Of a stretch of 64,000 nucleotides of DNA, positions 16,791-26,680 are shown piece after piece. The position numbers were made by a program, and so were the translations under genes. The first letter of the stretch is position 1; the number at the start of each line of letters is the position of its first letter. Source of the stretch: Macrosoma leucophasiata (lineage: Eukaryota; Arthropoda; Insecta; Lepidoptera; Hedylidae). The stretch is from assembly GCA_036365455.1 (NCBI GenBank), contig JAWQUS010000030.1, positions 558,001 through 622,000 on the forward strand, given 5' to 3'. Below the pieces are notes generated by a model. That model was not told the origin of the DNA, searched no databases, and saw nothing but the letters and a program-made list of their open reading frames with translations.

Positions 16791-17296
16791 ACGTTAATCT
16801 CGACATCATCATTAGTGGTTATGTGTTTAGTGGGCGTCTTGAGGGTTAAATGCTAGCACAAAACAATAAGTCACTATTATCAGTCAGATTTAATCACTTT
16901 AACAGAATATCACTGCTTAACTTTACACTCAAAACTCTTTGATGTAATTACACTTTTAAACTTTTAAGTACAACGAGCAGCGGGTTCGCGACACCGATCT
17001 TATTTCGCCAAATCAAATAGTACTCCACTGTCCAACCAAAGAATGATCCACCTCGATCAACAACGACACATTTTATAACCTCCGTCAACGGCGATCTGTC
17101 AGATGGCGCCTCGACCCCGCTCGAGGCGTACCCTCAACTCGGTAATGTACTTTTATAATACAATTACTCTTTAAATGAAATAATGATTTTAAACGATAAC
17201 AAAATCTAACAAATCAAATTAACTTAAAATAATATTTTTAGCAAGGTATTTCTATAGCCTAGTACTTTACAGAACCAACAATAAACTTCTTGCTCC

Positions 17297-17300
<4 letters not shown>
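16778..17300 (-). repeat. 5' LTR of E2 (523 bp)
   Basis: Apparently identical to 13757-14279. On the minus strand a TATA-like box TATTATAAAAG (17160-17150) sits in U3. TSD bases are hidden in the TA tract at the right. Confidence 0.92.
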
Positions 17301-17339
<39 letters not shown>

Positions 17340-17366
17340 CATGTGTTAATGCGAAATAATATAAAA
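17301..17366 (+). repeat. (TA)n tract and right remnant of the split SINE-C unit
   Basis: About 37 bases of TA are followed by GCATGTGTTAATGCGAAATA. In the intact units at 24.84 and 43.69 kb the same block follows the tRNA-like part and its A/T-rich tail. It is therefore the other half of the unit that begins at 2247. Confidence 0.8.
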
Positions 17367-17389
17367 CAACAATAATGTTATCACAGCAT

Positions 17390-17708
17390 CAGTACTGCCT
17401 CAGTATCGTAGTGATAGCAGGCCACTACTACTACGCTGGAGGTCCTTGGTTCGATTCCCGGGTCGGGGACTATCAGAGATAACAGTTTAAAATTCTTTAT
17501 ATCTGGTTCTATCGGGATTTTTTCATTTTCTGGAAGTTTTCCAGTATCTCGGAGCTTGTTAATGTGCCCGGAGATGGCAACAGGTTCGCCACCTGTTACA
17601 TGGGCCAAAACGTAACCGGCGAGTCGTGGATGTTTGCATGTATGTTTGAATGCATGAATTTACCTCTGCCTACCCCTTCGGGGATTACAGGCGTGAAGTT
17701 ACGTTTTC
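17390..17708 (+). mobile_element. SINE-A, complete copy with 10-bp target duplication
   Basis: A tRNA-type promoter (A box TATCGTAGTGATAGCAGG, exact B box GGTTCGATTCC) leads a body of about 230 bp and the tail GGGGATTACAGGCGTGAAG. The flanks ATCACAGCAT (17380-17389 and 17709-17718) are identical, proving insertion as a unit. The frames read through it are not genes. Confidence 0.92.
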
Positions 17709-17874
17709 ATCACAGCATACATAACGCTTTTCTTATTAATATTTGAATTGTGTATTTTAGATATTGGCATACGACTTTTTTTGTCTAAGATTTATTAGGG
17801 ACTTTGAATCGCCGTGCGACTAATTGGCATATGATATGCATGAGACTACTAATACTAAACCATCATCATATCAG

Positions 17875-18130
17875 CTGAGAGATGTCCTCAGCTCGACCAA
17901 AGCCTCCTCATAAGGGAGATAGACCATAATCACCACGCTTGGCATGCGGATTTTCAATCACAATGGCGGTAGTATGTATCGCTCGGAGAAAACAGTAACA
18001 GATAGGTAGCTTTGTGGTCCCGTCATAACCTAATAATGTCCTCCAGACCGAATTTCGGTCACAGCGAAAATCACGGCCAATCCCAAAGGAGACTAGCCAT
18101 TTCACTCATTTTACGAGAGACTAGCCAGTT
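17875..18130 (-). mobile_element. LINE 3' tail fragment
   Basis: The minus strand ends in GAGGAGGCTTTGGTCGAGC, GGACATC and CAGCTGAT, like the tails at 63.4 kb (plus strand) and, from memory, RTE-like lepidopteran LINEs. A block around GACCGAAATTCGGTCTGGAG is shared with SINE-E at 35.0 kb. Confidence 0.6.
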
Positions 18131-19030
18131 GCAAGTGCCTATATACACGTTACGTACTATACACGTTATAAGATTTAAAGATTCATGATTCAAAGATATT
18201 AATTTGCTTAAAGTATGGTTTTACAGGATTACGGTAAAATAAAATACAAATATAAATCTATAATTTATTTGATTTTTTAAAAGTTATTTTTCCAATGTAG
18301 CCTAGCAAGTCCTAATCTTCAAAAGCTAAGTAAAAATAATCACATCATATTATTATCTTGAACTAGCCAACTAGCTTATTAACAATATAGCGGGTATTCC
18401 ATCAGTAATTGTACCGGCGAGGAGGGATGCAGTGACTGGTATAATTGTATCAGTCCACCGCCAGAGGGCGCGAGCCTGCGGTATCTCTAACTTTGCTTGC
18501 GTAGGTTCTTGGACGTTTTGCACACTTTTGCGATTATTTGGGACATAAACTGAAATTACTTTATCTAGGGATGGATTCCTGGAGTTTTAGGCGCTTTGCA
18601 CATGGAACAACTGAAGTTTTCTGTAAAAAGTTGATAGTTGCTATAATGTTTACGGTTGCCGCAATTTTATGTCAATCTGCAACTTTGAGCGACACTGACA
18701 TTTCCGTGCACAGCGAAAGGGCACCTTCCCTTGTGTGAAATTGACCGATGCGTTGCGATTGACAGTTGTGGAAACCGCCACTTTTAAAAACCTGTATGAA
18801 ATTTAACAGTTGCTAGTTGTTAGTCATCGATAAGGTACACTATCTGAAAAATTTGACGATCACCGAAACTCGAAACTCTAGTTGCTTTGTGTGCCCAATG
18901 CAATTGAAATATATGTAAACAGCTAGTTGGCAGACAGTTGCCAGTTGCTAGTTGCTGCATGGGCAAAGCGTCTAAGAGTGCGCTGCGCTGTGAAAGAAAA
19001 TAGGCATGGCACGCTACCTTTTAAAAACAC
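18131..19030. other. Unassigned sequence
   Basis: No frame with a recognisable family. 18730-19000 is rich in repeated short words (GTTGC, CAGTTG), which suggests an old repeat, but I could not pair it with another copy in the window. Confidence 0.3.
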
Positions 19031-19262
19031 CCAAGATAACCCGGTTAGTCCAGTGATGTGAGACGGACCTTTGGTTCGAAGGGTCGCAGACTTGATACCC
19101 GCACCGGGACAAATATTGTATTGATATGGCCTACTGATATTTGTTTCGGGTCTGGGTGTTTGTGTATATGTTGTGTGTACAACGGCACCTACGACATAGG
19201 TTTATACCTACTGTGGGGCTGTGAGTGTAAGCGTACCTACCTATTTATTTAAGTAACTTCCA
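19031..19262 (+). mobile_element. SINE-D copy
   Basis: The head contains GGTTAGTCCAGTGATG and, at the B-box position, GGTCGCAGACTTGATACCCG. The body has GGCCTACTGATATTTGTTTC and GGTCTGGGTGTTTGTG. The same body appears in reverse at 38.7 and 61.2 kb. Confidence 0.65.
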
Positions 19263-19920
19263 GCACAAGGGTGTAACAGCTTATACTGTAGAAGCAAGCC
19301 AGGTGTTATGTACGACCGCGTAACTTCCAGCACAGAGTGTATCTCCGTGCTGCAAGTTAGGCGGCCATACACACAACCTAGGTTTCAGGAGTAACATTGG
19401 TTTTTATGAAGATGATTGTAGATTACAGTATTCACTTACCAATGTTGTACCTACTATATGGTATAAAAATGCTATATTTAATAATCTTTACAGAAATATA
19501 TTGAACAAGGAAACATATAAGTGAAACCATTTACTAAATAATAGTCTGCAGAGATAATAAGTTTACGCAACACAAATATCGTTTCTAATAATTCCAGAGA
19601 AGCCATTACAAAGTCTTATAATTTAATTAATACGCCCGTATTCATTTGTGTTCATTATTACAACTAAGCAATTAATGTTTGAAACCATTAAATAGAAAAC
19701 GAGGGAAACGTAAATAGAATCTATCTCACTGGGGAAGCCTAGTCATGTTATTAGTTAACATTAACAAATTTTGAATTATTCATATGTTTCGTCTATTTTT
19801 AAACAATTTTCTAAGGTTTTGATTGCATTGAATATTTGTTAAAGTTACGATCGTTGTCAAATGTAACAATATAAGTTACAAATAAAGTTTCGCAAGCTTT
19901 ATACATTGTATATATTATAT
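19263..19920. other. Unassigned AT-rich sequence
   Basis: I see no coding frame or repeat signature here. Confidence 0.3.
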
Positions 19921-20030
19921 ACAACACTCCCAAATTTATTCTAATACCCGACGTTTCGGTCGCTTTCCAGCTACCGTGATCACGGGCACACTAATTCGAC
20001 GATGTTCAGGTCAGGTCAGGTGGTCTTATA
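19921..20030. repeat. Dispersed repeat fragment with CCCGACGTTTCGG
   Basis: The block ATACCCGACGTTTCGGTCGC and the following GATCACGGGCACACTA match a repeat I recall as common in lepidopteran genomes. Its class is unknown to me. Confidence 0.45.
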
Positions 20031-20082
20031 TAGCTGAGACATAACAAAACCCTAGTTCGATCTAAACTATAAGGTTTAAGAT

Positions 20083-20215
20083 GCCCTCCGAAGCACGAAA
20101 CGCGGATTTTATTCTGCCACTTGCGGTCACCCATCACACACCCGACCGCGTCCGTATTAGATTGCTTGCGATCTAGTCCAATCTACCAGCCGTAGGACTA
20201 TGCGCGTTGTTAAAT
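20083..20215 (-). mobile_element. 5S-rRNA-derived SINE head, copy 1
   Basis: On the minus strand it contains CGCGGTCGGG, then GATGGGTGACCGCAAGTGGC, as in the copies at 24.0 and 42.5 kb. GATGGGTGACCGC is the 5S rRNA internal control region motif. It lacks the LINE-like tail seen at 24.2 kb. Confidence 0.7.
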
Positions 20216-20225
20216 GATTGGACTC

Positions 20226-20734
20226 TAATCGAATTAAAACTATTTTAACTATTTTGCTGAAATGATGTATCAAATGTGATGGTTTCCAAGCCCAAATTCC
20301 TAAGTTGAAATTCTAAAATGAGACTTCGGTTATTGTATTTAATGGAATATATTGAAACTGAATCTTAACTTGTGTGTGTCAATATTCAATTTCGTCTTGA
20401 ATTACTGGTAGCTTTGTGAAGTTGTAGAATGGATTGAATTATTAATGTTACATGATTTCTAGCATGACTAACGAGCATATAGCATTTGAATAGTTTATTA
20501 GTTTCAAAGGTTATCTCGCTCATGTTTTCTCTATTAGTAGGTGTGACTTCAGTTCACTCAGCCAAATATTTAGTGTAACAATGACGATAATGAAAGACAA
20601 AACAAAACTGGTTGTAACCGTATTTTATGATGTTGGAATATATGTAAGTAACAAGTCATTGGTGAAATGAACATTACGAAACTGACTCACGACCAAATTA
20701 ATAGGTGACTTAGTAAAGATCTTCAATCGTTGGA
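20226..20734. other. Unassigned sequence
   Basis: Nothing recognised on either strand. Confidence 0.3.
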
Positions 20735-20988
20735 TATTTTTTTATGTAATAGAAGTGGCAAACATACATGCAGTTCACATTGATGTTAAGTGATGACTGC
20801 AGACTGTGGACACCCACACAAAGACCAAAGGTCAAAATGCAGATGCGTATCCACTCCTGAGGCCTAAGGTGTTATGCCTCCGTGCCGGAACACGATAGTG
20901 TTGAACACTACCATATAGAGGCAACTACATTAGGTAATGCGGTGGTGCCTACGCTCGCAAGCTTCTTCACTGGAGCTCTACCACCAGT
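20735..20988 (-). mobile_element. Family B copy with internal deletion
   Basis: The reference layout on the element strand is CTGGTGGTAGAGCTCCAGTG at the 5' end and an A-run after CCATTACAT at the 3' end. This copy is complete at both ends but lacks about 30 bases between the GCCGG and GAACACGATAG blocks. Confidence 0.85.
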
Positions 20989-21099
20989 AAAAGATAAAAT
21001 CAGTTCAAGACCAACCGTTGTTTTTGTAACCAATTTCATTTTGTAAGGATTTTGTGCAGCAGAAAACATCTTTAGTCATTCATTTTTTTAGATATATAT

Positions 21100-21365
21100 G
21101 GTATGGATGGACAAACAAAGCAAGAAGTTCAGATTGATGCGAAGTGAATATTCAGTCTAAAGATATATTTGCAGAAGAAACGGATGTCAAAATGCATTGC
21201 CAACCCAGAAGACTAAATCATTTTGCTTCTGTGGTAGATGTTACGGGGCCAAGTCATCTAACCGGAACAAGATAGCGCTGAACACTACCATTTAATGGAT
21301 GAACGATTAAGTATTCCGGGGTTACCTATGCCTTCAAGCTCTGACACTGAACCTCCACCATCAGT
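21100..21365 (-). mobile_element. Family B copy, old and diverged
   Basis: The blocks AACACTACCATTTA, GCCTTCAAGCTC and CCACCATCAGT keep the family order, but many substitutions separate it from the other copies. Confidence 0.65.
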
Positions 21366-21940
21366 AAGAAATCAAGTGAAGGCGTAATATTTGTTGAGTG
21401 TATTTAAATTAGTGTCTTAAAATGGCGCTTTTTTTCTCTTCATTGAGACTTAGTTACAGGTTCAAAGTTTTCACTATTCGAATGTAGTATTTTCAATTAA
21501 ACTGTAATGAAAATAATTATAAATACCAACAATGATACGACTGAATTAAAACAAAATACCGATTTCGTTCTTGAGTGTAAATCATCGTCACCCGAGTTGT
21601 GGTTGGTAATAAGATTCTCATAGCGTACAACACTAAATATCTTGCTGCCTGAAATTATATTAAAAATTGTAAGTTATCATAATCTTCATTAGCCTCGGCT
21701 ACAAAATATTTCTGAAATATATATATATATATATATATTTCAAAATTTACCATCTCCAGATCAGATTATTAAAAATAATAGTACCTAAAAAAATAAAATA
21801 AAAGTGTATAGATAATGTTGAAAAACTATTTAAATTTACCAAAGTACGAGTATTACCAATTCAAGACTAAACAAAATTATCTATACTTATCGATCAATAT
21901 CATAATAAAAAACTTCAAAAACCAATAACACATAAATAAG
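21366..21940. other. Unassigned AT-rich sequence with a TA tract
   Basis: It holds a (TA)n tract at about 21717-21738. No coding frame is recognised. Confidence 0.3.
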
Positions 21941-21949
21941 TCACGCGAA

Positions 21950-22395
21950 AAATAATCCAACAACAATTGAATATCGCATTTAAAATCAATAATTATGGTA
22001 GGCGAGCATTAGATTTCATCGTACCTAATATACTTAATGAAATCCCTAAAAACATAAGAAATGACTTAACTGATAAAAACTATAAACGCAAACTAAAATA
22101 TTATATCTTAAATATTGTATTGAGTAATTAAATTCACACAATTAGCGTAAACGGAATCACCCTATCGGAGCAAACCTCGCCCGGCTGCAACTATAACCGG
22201 TTTTGCAATGTTTCATGTAATGATGCAATCTCGAACATATACCTACAAGTTACCTTTTTATTATAAGAGTGTCTAGTACTAGCACAAACCTCGTAAGTTA
22301 GGTTTATTAGTACTATTTAGTTAAGCCCGCATTGTATTTTTATTTTAAAATAAATAAAAATAAAAATAAAAAACTGCAACTTTGGCTTAATAATA
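21950..22395 (+). pseudogene. LINE ORF2 C-terminal end with 3' UTR and (AAATA)n tail
   Basis: From about 21960 the plus strand reads an open frame ending YGRRALDFIVPNILNEIPKN and further residues to a TAA near 22131. This is the pattern of the last part of CR1/jockey-like ORF2 proteins. About 240 bases of UTR follow, then AAATAAAAATAAAAATAAAA. It is a 5'-truncated insertion, distinct from the LINE at 1-2246. Confidence 0.7.
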
Positions 22396-22544
22396 ATAAG
22401 CCGCTACAGATAATTTTTAAGTGGAATTACAATTGATTTTAAAAACAATAAAGAATATTTTGAAAAAGAAATTTGGAACCTTTTTCAAATTAATTATTAA
22501 GCCGTGTAATATGGATAAACTCTAAAATGTATTATGTCGGTTGC

Positions 22545-22740
22545 GTAACTAATAATTAGACTGTATGTCGTCCACCAGCCCAAACGTTTGACAATCAAAC
22601 TAAAAGAAAACTTCTTAGCTTGGTTGTGAGTCTCTAGCTTTTTGTAGCTTAGTAGTAAAGGCTAGTTAGGCAAATAAACGGAGTTTCCAATCCCGCCCTA
22701 ACTAAAAGTTTTCTTCTCATTTTCTTACGAATATTTATAT
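22545..22740 (+). repeat. Diverged SINE-C relative
   Basis: It opens with TGTCGGTTGCGTAACTA, as SINE-C does before its tRNA-like part, and ends with a C-rich box and TTTTCTTCTCATTTTCTT. The tRNA-like middle is badly decayed. Confidence 0.45.
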
Positions 22741-22924
22741 TAATTTGTATGTAAATATGCGAAAAATATAAAGTTACACAGGTAGTTCCAGTGGCTTTTC
22801 CAATGTTTGCATACTTATGTATATGACAATAGGGTCGACTACCAATATGATATAAAAAATATTATGTAATAGAAAATACCTATTGAAAGTGGTGGACATT
22901 TTATGAATTTAGTGACATTTTTTG

Positions 22925-23212
22925 TTTTTTTTTTTTTATGTAATGCAAGTGATAAACAAGCATGCAGTTCATTGATGTTAAGTGATGACTGCAGCCTATA
23001 GACACCCACACAAAGACCAAGTTCAAAATGCAGATGCGTTACCACTTCTGAGGCCTAAGGTGTTATGCCTCTGTGCCGGAAATAACAGGGCCGTACATTA
23101 CCACCTGACCGGAACACGATAGTGCTGAACACTACCATTTAGCGGCAAGTGTATTAGGTAATGCGGTGGTGCCTACGCCCGCGAACTCCGTCACTGGAGC
23201 TCTACCACCAGT
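22925..23212 (-). mobile_element. Family B copy, full length
   Basis: It runs from the T-run (A-tail on the element strand) to ACTGGAGCTCTACCACCAGT. One of the better-preserved copies. Confidence 0.9.
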
Positions 23213-23427
23213 AAGTTATTTCTATTGATATTGATTTTTTTTCTATTCTTCGAACTAACATAGATTAAAAACGTACTCAAGACGTACGTAAGAACTCAAT
23301 GGATTGATTACTTGAATGATTAAATAAATAAAATTGAAAAATCTCCGATTTAGGTATGCATTATTACACGTTTGCAGAATCTTTAAGAAGACTTAAGAAG
23401 TACAAAATATCGTCTATGCTTGTTGTC

Positions 23428-23510
23428 CACTTACGCCACGGACGGGTTATCCTGAGGTCGCAGGTTCGATTCCTGCCCGAAGTCAAATTATTCTTTCCGT
23501 TTTGAAAAAT
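23428..23510 (+). repeat. tRNA-like fragment, SINE-C type
   Basis: It contains GGTTATCCTGAGGTCGC, an exact B box GGTTCGATTCC, GCCCGAAGTCAAAT and CTTTCCGTTTT, matching the order B box, acceptor strand, T-rich tail in SINE-C. The A-box side is degraded. Confidence 0.6.
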
Positions 23511-23980
23511 AAATAGTAGAATTAAGATTAATAAAATACAAATCATTGTTTAACCTAGTTTCTGACTACAATCTACTCTTGATGCCGACACATATTTTGA
23601 ATTATTTTGAGCAACTTAACATACATATTTCACAAAACGTATACTTACTCACAAATCCCCGTGTCTACTCAACAAACACCAACAAACGAAACCGGGTGGA
23701 TTAATGAAATATCGGTTTGCGTTTGTGCGTATAGACTGTACCACGGTTTGAACGTTTAAATATTGGAAGGTATTTGAATTTAAATCAGGAGCCGCACCAT
23801 GAATGGTAATGCGCGCGATATTAGAGGTATGTCCTCTGAAATTTTTATTCATAGCCATGGGATTATAATTGGTATGTCATGGAAATGGGGGATAAGGGTA
23901 CAGTTTGTTTATAGTATGTCAATTCTATGTAGTAAATTCTGAAGTAAAGTATGTAAATTCTATGTAGTGAACTATGTTAA
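23511..23980. other. Unassigned sequence
   Basis: No recognised feature; it includes a short duplication of GTAAATTCTATGTAGT around 23925 and 23955. Confidence 0.3.
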
Positions 23981-23984
23981 TTCT

Positions 23985-24345
23985 GAAGCGCGCATGGTCC
24001 GGCGGCTGGTGTAGATCTTAAGCCATCTACTCGGTTCAGCACTACGGGCGCGGTCGGGTAGTGTGATGGGTGACCGCAAGTGGCAAATTAAATGCGCGTT
24101 TCCGTGATTCGGAGGGCACGTAAAGACGTCGGTACCGGTTGCTATCGATAGATAGCAGTCGTTAAACCTTGTCGGAGGCCTTTTGGGCGGTTTCAAAATA
24201 TCCGACAGTAGGTTGGCCACTAACCCTCCCACCTCCACCAATCCGCATTGGAGCAGCGTGGTGGAGTAAGTTCCAGACCTCTCCCTAAAAAGGGTAGAGA
24301 CTCGTGCCCAGCAGTGGGACGTATAATGGGTTGCCATTATTATAC
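23985..24345 (+). mobile_element. 5S-rRNA-derived SINE, longest copy, with LINE-like 3' tail
   Basis: The head (about 23985-24110) contains CGGTTCAGC, ACGGGCGCGGTCGGG and GATGGGTGACCGC, which follow the order of the 5S rRNA internal promoter (A box, C box). The body continues with CGTTTCCGTGATTCGGAGGG. The tail (about 24220-24330) has CCACCTCCACCAATCCGCAT, GGAGCAGCGTGGTGGA and GCCCAGCAGTGGGACGTATA, which I recognise as a common RTE-like LINE tail of Lepidoptera. This is the SINE3 plan: 5S head plus LINE tail. Confidence 0.75.
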
Positions 24346-24417
24346 CACTCCTTTATTTTTAAAACTTATAAAATATTTTTTTACATATATAAGTATAAAA
24401 AAACAAATATATATAAA

Positions 24418-24560
24418 AGCCGCTCTTCCAACTAGACTCCCAGTGGATGGACTAGATTCCCAGTGGCCGCGAGTTCGAGTCTCGCCTGAAATCAAATTTT
24501 TCCTTCCATTTTTCATAAAAAAATATATTTCGCAAGCATGTGTTAATGCGCAATAATATA
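24418..24560 (+). repeat. SINE-C unit, first of a tandem pair (5' damaged)
   Basis: The tRNA-like part is rearranged (a short duplication of the TCCCAGTGGA region), but the B box GAGTTCGAGTCTCGCC, the T-rich tail and AGCATGTGTTAATGCG are intact. The next unit follows directly; the B boxes lie 313 bp apart (24471 and 24784). Confidence 0.75.
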
Positions 24561-24890
24561 ATAATCAATTATTAAGGGTAAAAGCGACTTCTGTACGATA
24601 TTCAATAAACTGCAAAGTCTATTATATCGGTTGCCTAACTAGCATAGTACGGCAATATGGCAATAGATGGCGCTGCTGCCACCATAAGGCAATGCAATAA
24701 ATGTGAAGGAAAGATTTAACAAAACGGGCAGGACTTCGGTAGCTCAGTTGGAAGAGCGGCTGGACTAGATTCCCAGTGGCCGCGAGTTCGAGTCTCGCCT
24801 GAAGTCAAATTTTTCCTTCCATTTTTCTTTAAAAAATATATTTCACAAGCATGTGTTAATGCGAAATAATATAATAATCAATCAATCTAT
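24561..24890 (+). repeat. SINE-C unit, second of the tandem pair
   Basis: The most complete unit: a lead ending ATAGATGGCGCTGCTGCCAC, then a tRNA-like segment 24733-24806 with acceptor ACTTCGG/CTGAAGT, D-arm GCTC/GAGC and T-arm GCGAG/CTCGC, then a T-rich tail and AGCATGTGTTAATGCG. The anticodon arm is imperfect, so a functional tRNA is unlikely. Confidence 0.8.
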
Positions 24891-24931
24891 GAAATGTTAT
24901 TTTCCAATTTGATGTTGATATTCCTGGAATT

Positions 24932-25013
24932 ATTGATGGTAGAGTTCGAAGTGTAGGAGCTCGAAGGCGTAGGCATTACCGCATTACCTAATCTATCTGC
25001 CGCCAAATTACAC
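24932..25013 (+). mobile_element. Family B fragment (5' part)
   Basis: It matches the first 80 bases of family B (GGTAGAG, GCTCGAAGGCGTAGGC, ACCGCATTACCTAAT) and then stops. Confidence 0.6.
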
Positions 25014-25129
25014 AGAACTCTACCTAAGGCGGAAAATAGATCTGATAAAGATGTTTTGTATATATGTAACGAAAAAATGAAGCCGGAGGAATAGCAGAAG
25101 GAGAATTATTATTCTTCTAATGCATTAGT

Positions 25130-25260
25130 AAACTGAACAACAGCGGTCAAACCAATGCAATAGTGCGATAGTGAATAAAATAATGATGGTGCGAGGTGAG
25201 CAGCGTTAAAACTACCGCCACTTCAAGCGCTAATTTACATGCCAAGCGTGGCTAGTTTAG
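25130..25260. repeat. Fragment of the repeat family at 53.0 and 63.2 kb
   Basis: It shares AGCAGCGTTAAAACTACCGC-like and GCCAAGCGTGGC-like blocks with those copies, a LINE-tail-like region. It is short and diverged. Confidence 0.4.
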
Positions 25261-25336
25261 ATGGTAATTTTTGCTTCTTATTTTTTCGCAATAGCACATG
25301 TGAGCAGAATATTTTGAAAGAAAACTGGTAACTTTA

Positions 25337-25618
25337 ACTGGTGGTAGAGCTCCAGTGGCGGAGCTCGCGGGCGTAAGCACCACCGCATTACCTAATATAC
25401 TTGCCGCTTAATAGTAGTATTCAGCAATAATGTGTTCCGGTCAGGTGATAATGTATGGCCCTGTAATTTCCGGCACAGAGGCATAACACCTAAGGCCTCA
25501 GGAGTGGTAACGCATCTGCATTTTGACCTTGGTCTTTTTGTGGGTGTCTATAGGCTGCAGTCATCACTCAACATCAATGTGAACCGCAAGCTTGTTTGCT
25601 ACTTCCATTGGAAAAAAA
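25337..25618 (+). mobile_element. Family B copy, full length
   Basis: Starts ACTGGTGGTAGAGCTCCAGT and ends in an A-run. The last bases lead straight into a reverse-strand SINE-C fragment. Confidence 0.88.
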
Positions 25619-25621
25619 ATT

Positions 25622-25690
25622 GTAAGAAAAATTTGACTTCAGGCGGGAACTCGCGACCACTGGGAATCTAGCCCAGCCATTCTTCAAATG
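25622..25690 (-). repeat. SINE-C tRNA-like fragment, reverse orientation
   Basis: On the minus strand it reads a degraded D-arm region, GGCTGGGCTAGATTCCCAGT, GGTCGCGAGTTC and a GAAGTC acceptor end. Confidence 0.6.
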
Positions 25691-25696
25691 ATTTTA

Positions 25697-26060
25697 TTAT
25701 GTATCTGTACACCAGGTTCTTAACGGGGTAGGCAGAGAGTGTGGAGCACCAGACATTCTGGTCCTGACACACCTCCTGTGACTCATCTACATTCATAATT
25801 CTCTTCATACATGCACGCCGATTCCTTATGACTTGTGACCCCACCATCAGACAGTACTCGAACTATTTGGTCATGGTAGGTCAGTCTTGGTCTTCCTGGG
25901 CCTCTGCAACTATCCGCATTGTTTTATTTATTCATTGGCTCATTCGATATTATTTCTATATACCCACCACTGACACCCTTCTAGTGCTTCTTCTACATTC
26001 ATCATGCTCTTTATACATGCACGCCGATTCCCAAGACTTTTGACCCCACTCTAAGAGAGT
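25697..26060 (-). pseudogene. RTE-like LINE 3' end, two adjoining fragments
   Basis: Reverse copies of the ORF C-terminus and tail seen intact at 50.78-51.31 kb: the terminal TGCCTACCCCGTTAAGAACC block, the ATGTATGAA block and the GGCCCAGGAAGACCAAGAC block are present with substitutions. A second shorter copy of the middle part lies at 25975-26060. Confidence 0.7.
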
Positions 26061-26263
26061 ACTACAAAAAATCTTCTTTCTAAAAAATTCGCAATCAGAC
26101 TTAACACTAGTCTTTCTTTTTCCCGTCTCGCCGCAATTGATCAGCGAACGAGGCACTTAGCTGCAATTGTCGTCCGATCGAACATCCCAGTGAGAGATTC
26201 ATCTCGGTGCCGACACTTTATCACCCCATCCCCTCCTCTAGTAGGTAGAACGGGGATATATTT

Positions 26264-26485
26264 CGAATTTGTAATCGATAATTATTCCTTTAATTTTTAT
26301 TTAGATAATATTATTATTATATTTAGTTTTATCTTAGTGATGTTCTTGAATAAATATGTTCATAGATATATATTTTTTTGCTTGTAAATTGACATGTATA
26401 TCAATTGTTATTCACTTTAATTTATTTTATTTGTTTTTGACGTGTCATAAAAGGTGCCTGTCACCCTAAAAGAAAAAATAATTTC
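26264..26485 (+). mobile_element. LINE 3' UTR with TCTGAT-type tail
   Basis: It ends TCACCCTAAAAG...TTTCTGGTTCTGATT and matches, in reverse, 49.88-50.23 kb (GAATCAGAATCAG... ACGTGTCAAAAAC-like blocks) and 43.14-43.33 kb. A 5'-truncated LINE tail. Confidence 0.6.
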
Positions 26486-26680
26486 TGGTTCTGATTAAAC
26501 CACCAAACGTTAAATCCCAAGGCCAATAATGCTTGGACAGTAACGTAGTGTTTGTCAAACATTCACAATTTCAATAGTAAAGTTGCGACTGGAACAACGG
26601 AGTAGTTAATTATCCGTGCAAATATTATTGTGCATTAGTTGGATTTAATGATTTTTTGTGAAATTAGTACTAGGCATAAA

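Larger units (their letters stand above)
13757..17300 (-). mobile_element. E2: non-autonomous LTR retroelement related to G1
   Basis: Two 523-bp LTRs (13757-14279 and 16778-17300) with ends TGTCGGAG and CTCCGACA look identical and flank about 2.5 kb that has no intact frame. The remnants are colinear with G1 in minus orientation: gag start (16649-16790), zinc knuckle and protease region (15411-15794), and the pol end and 3' region (14280-14945). So it is a deleted relative, moved recently in trans. (TA)n lies on both sides. A SINE-A copy sits inside (15885-16206). Confidence 0.9.
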
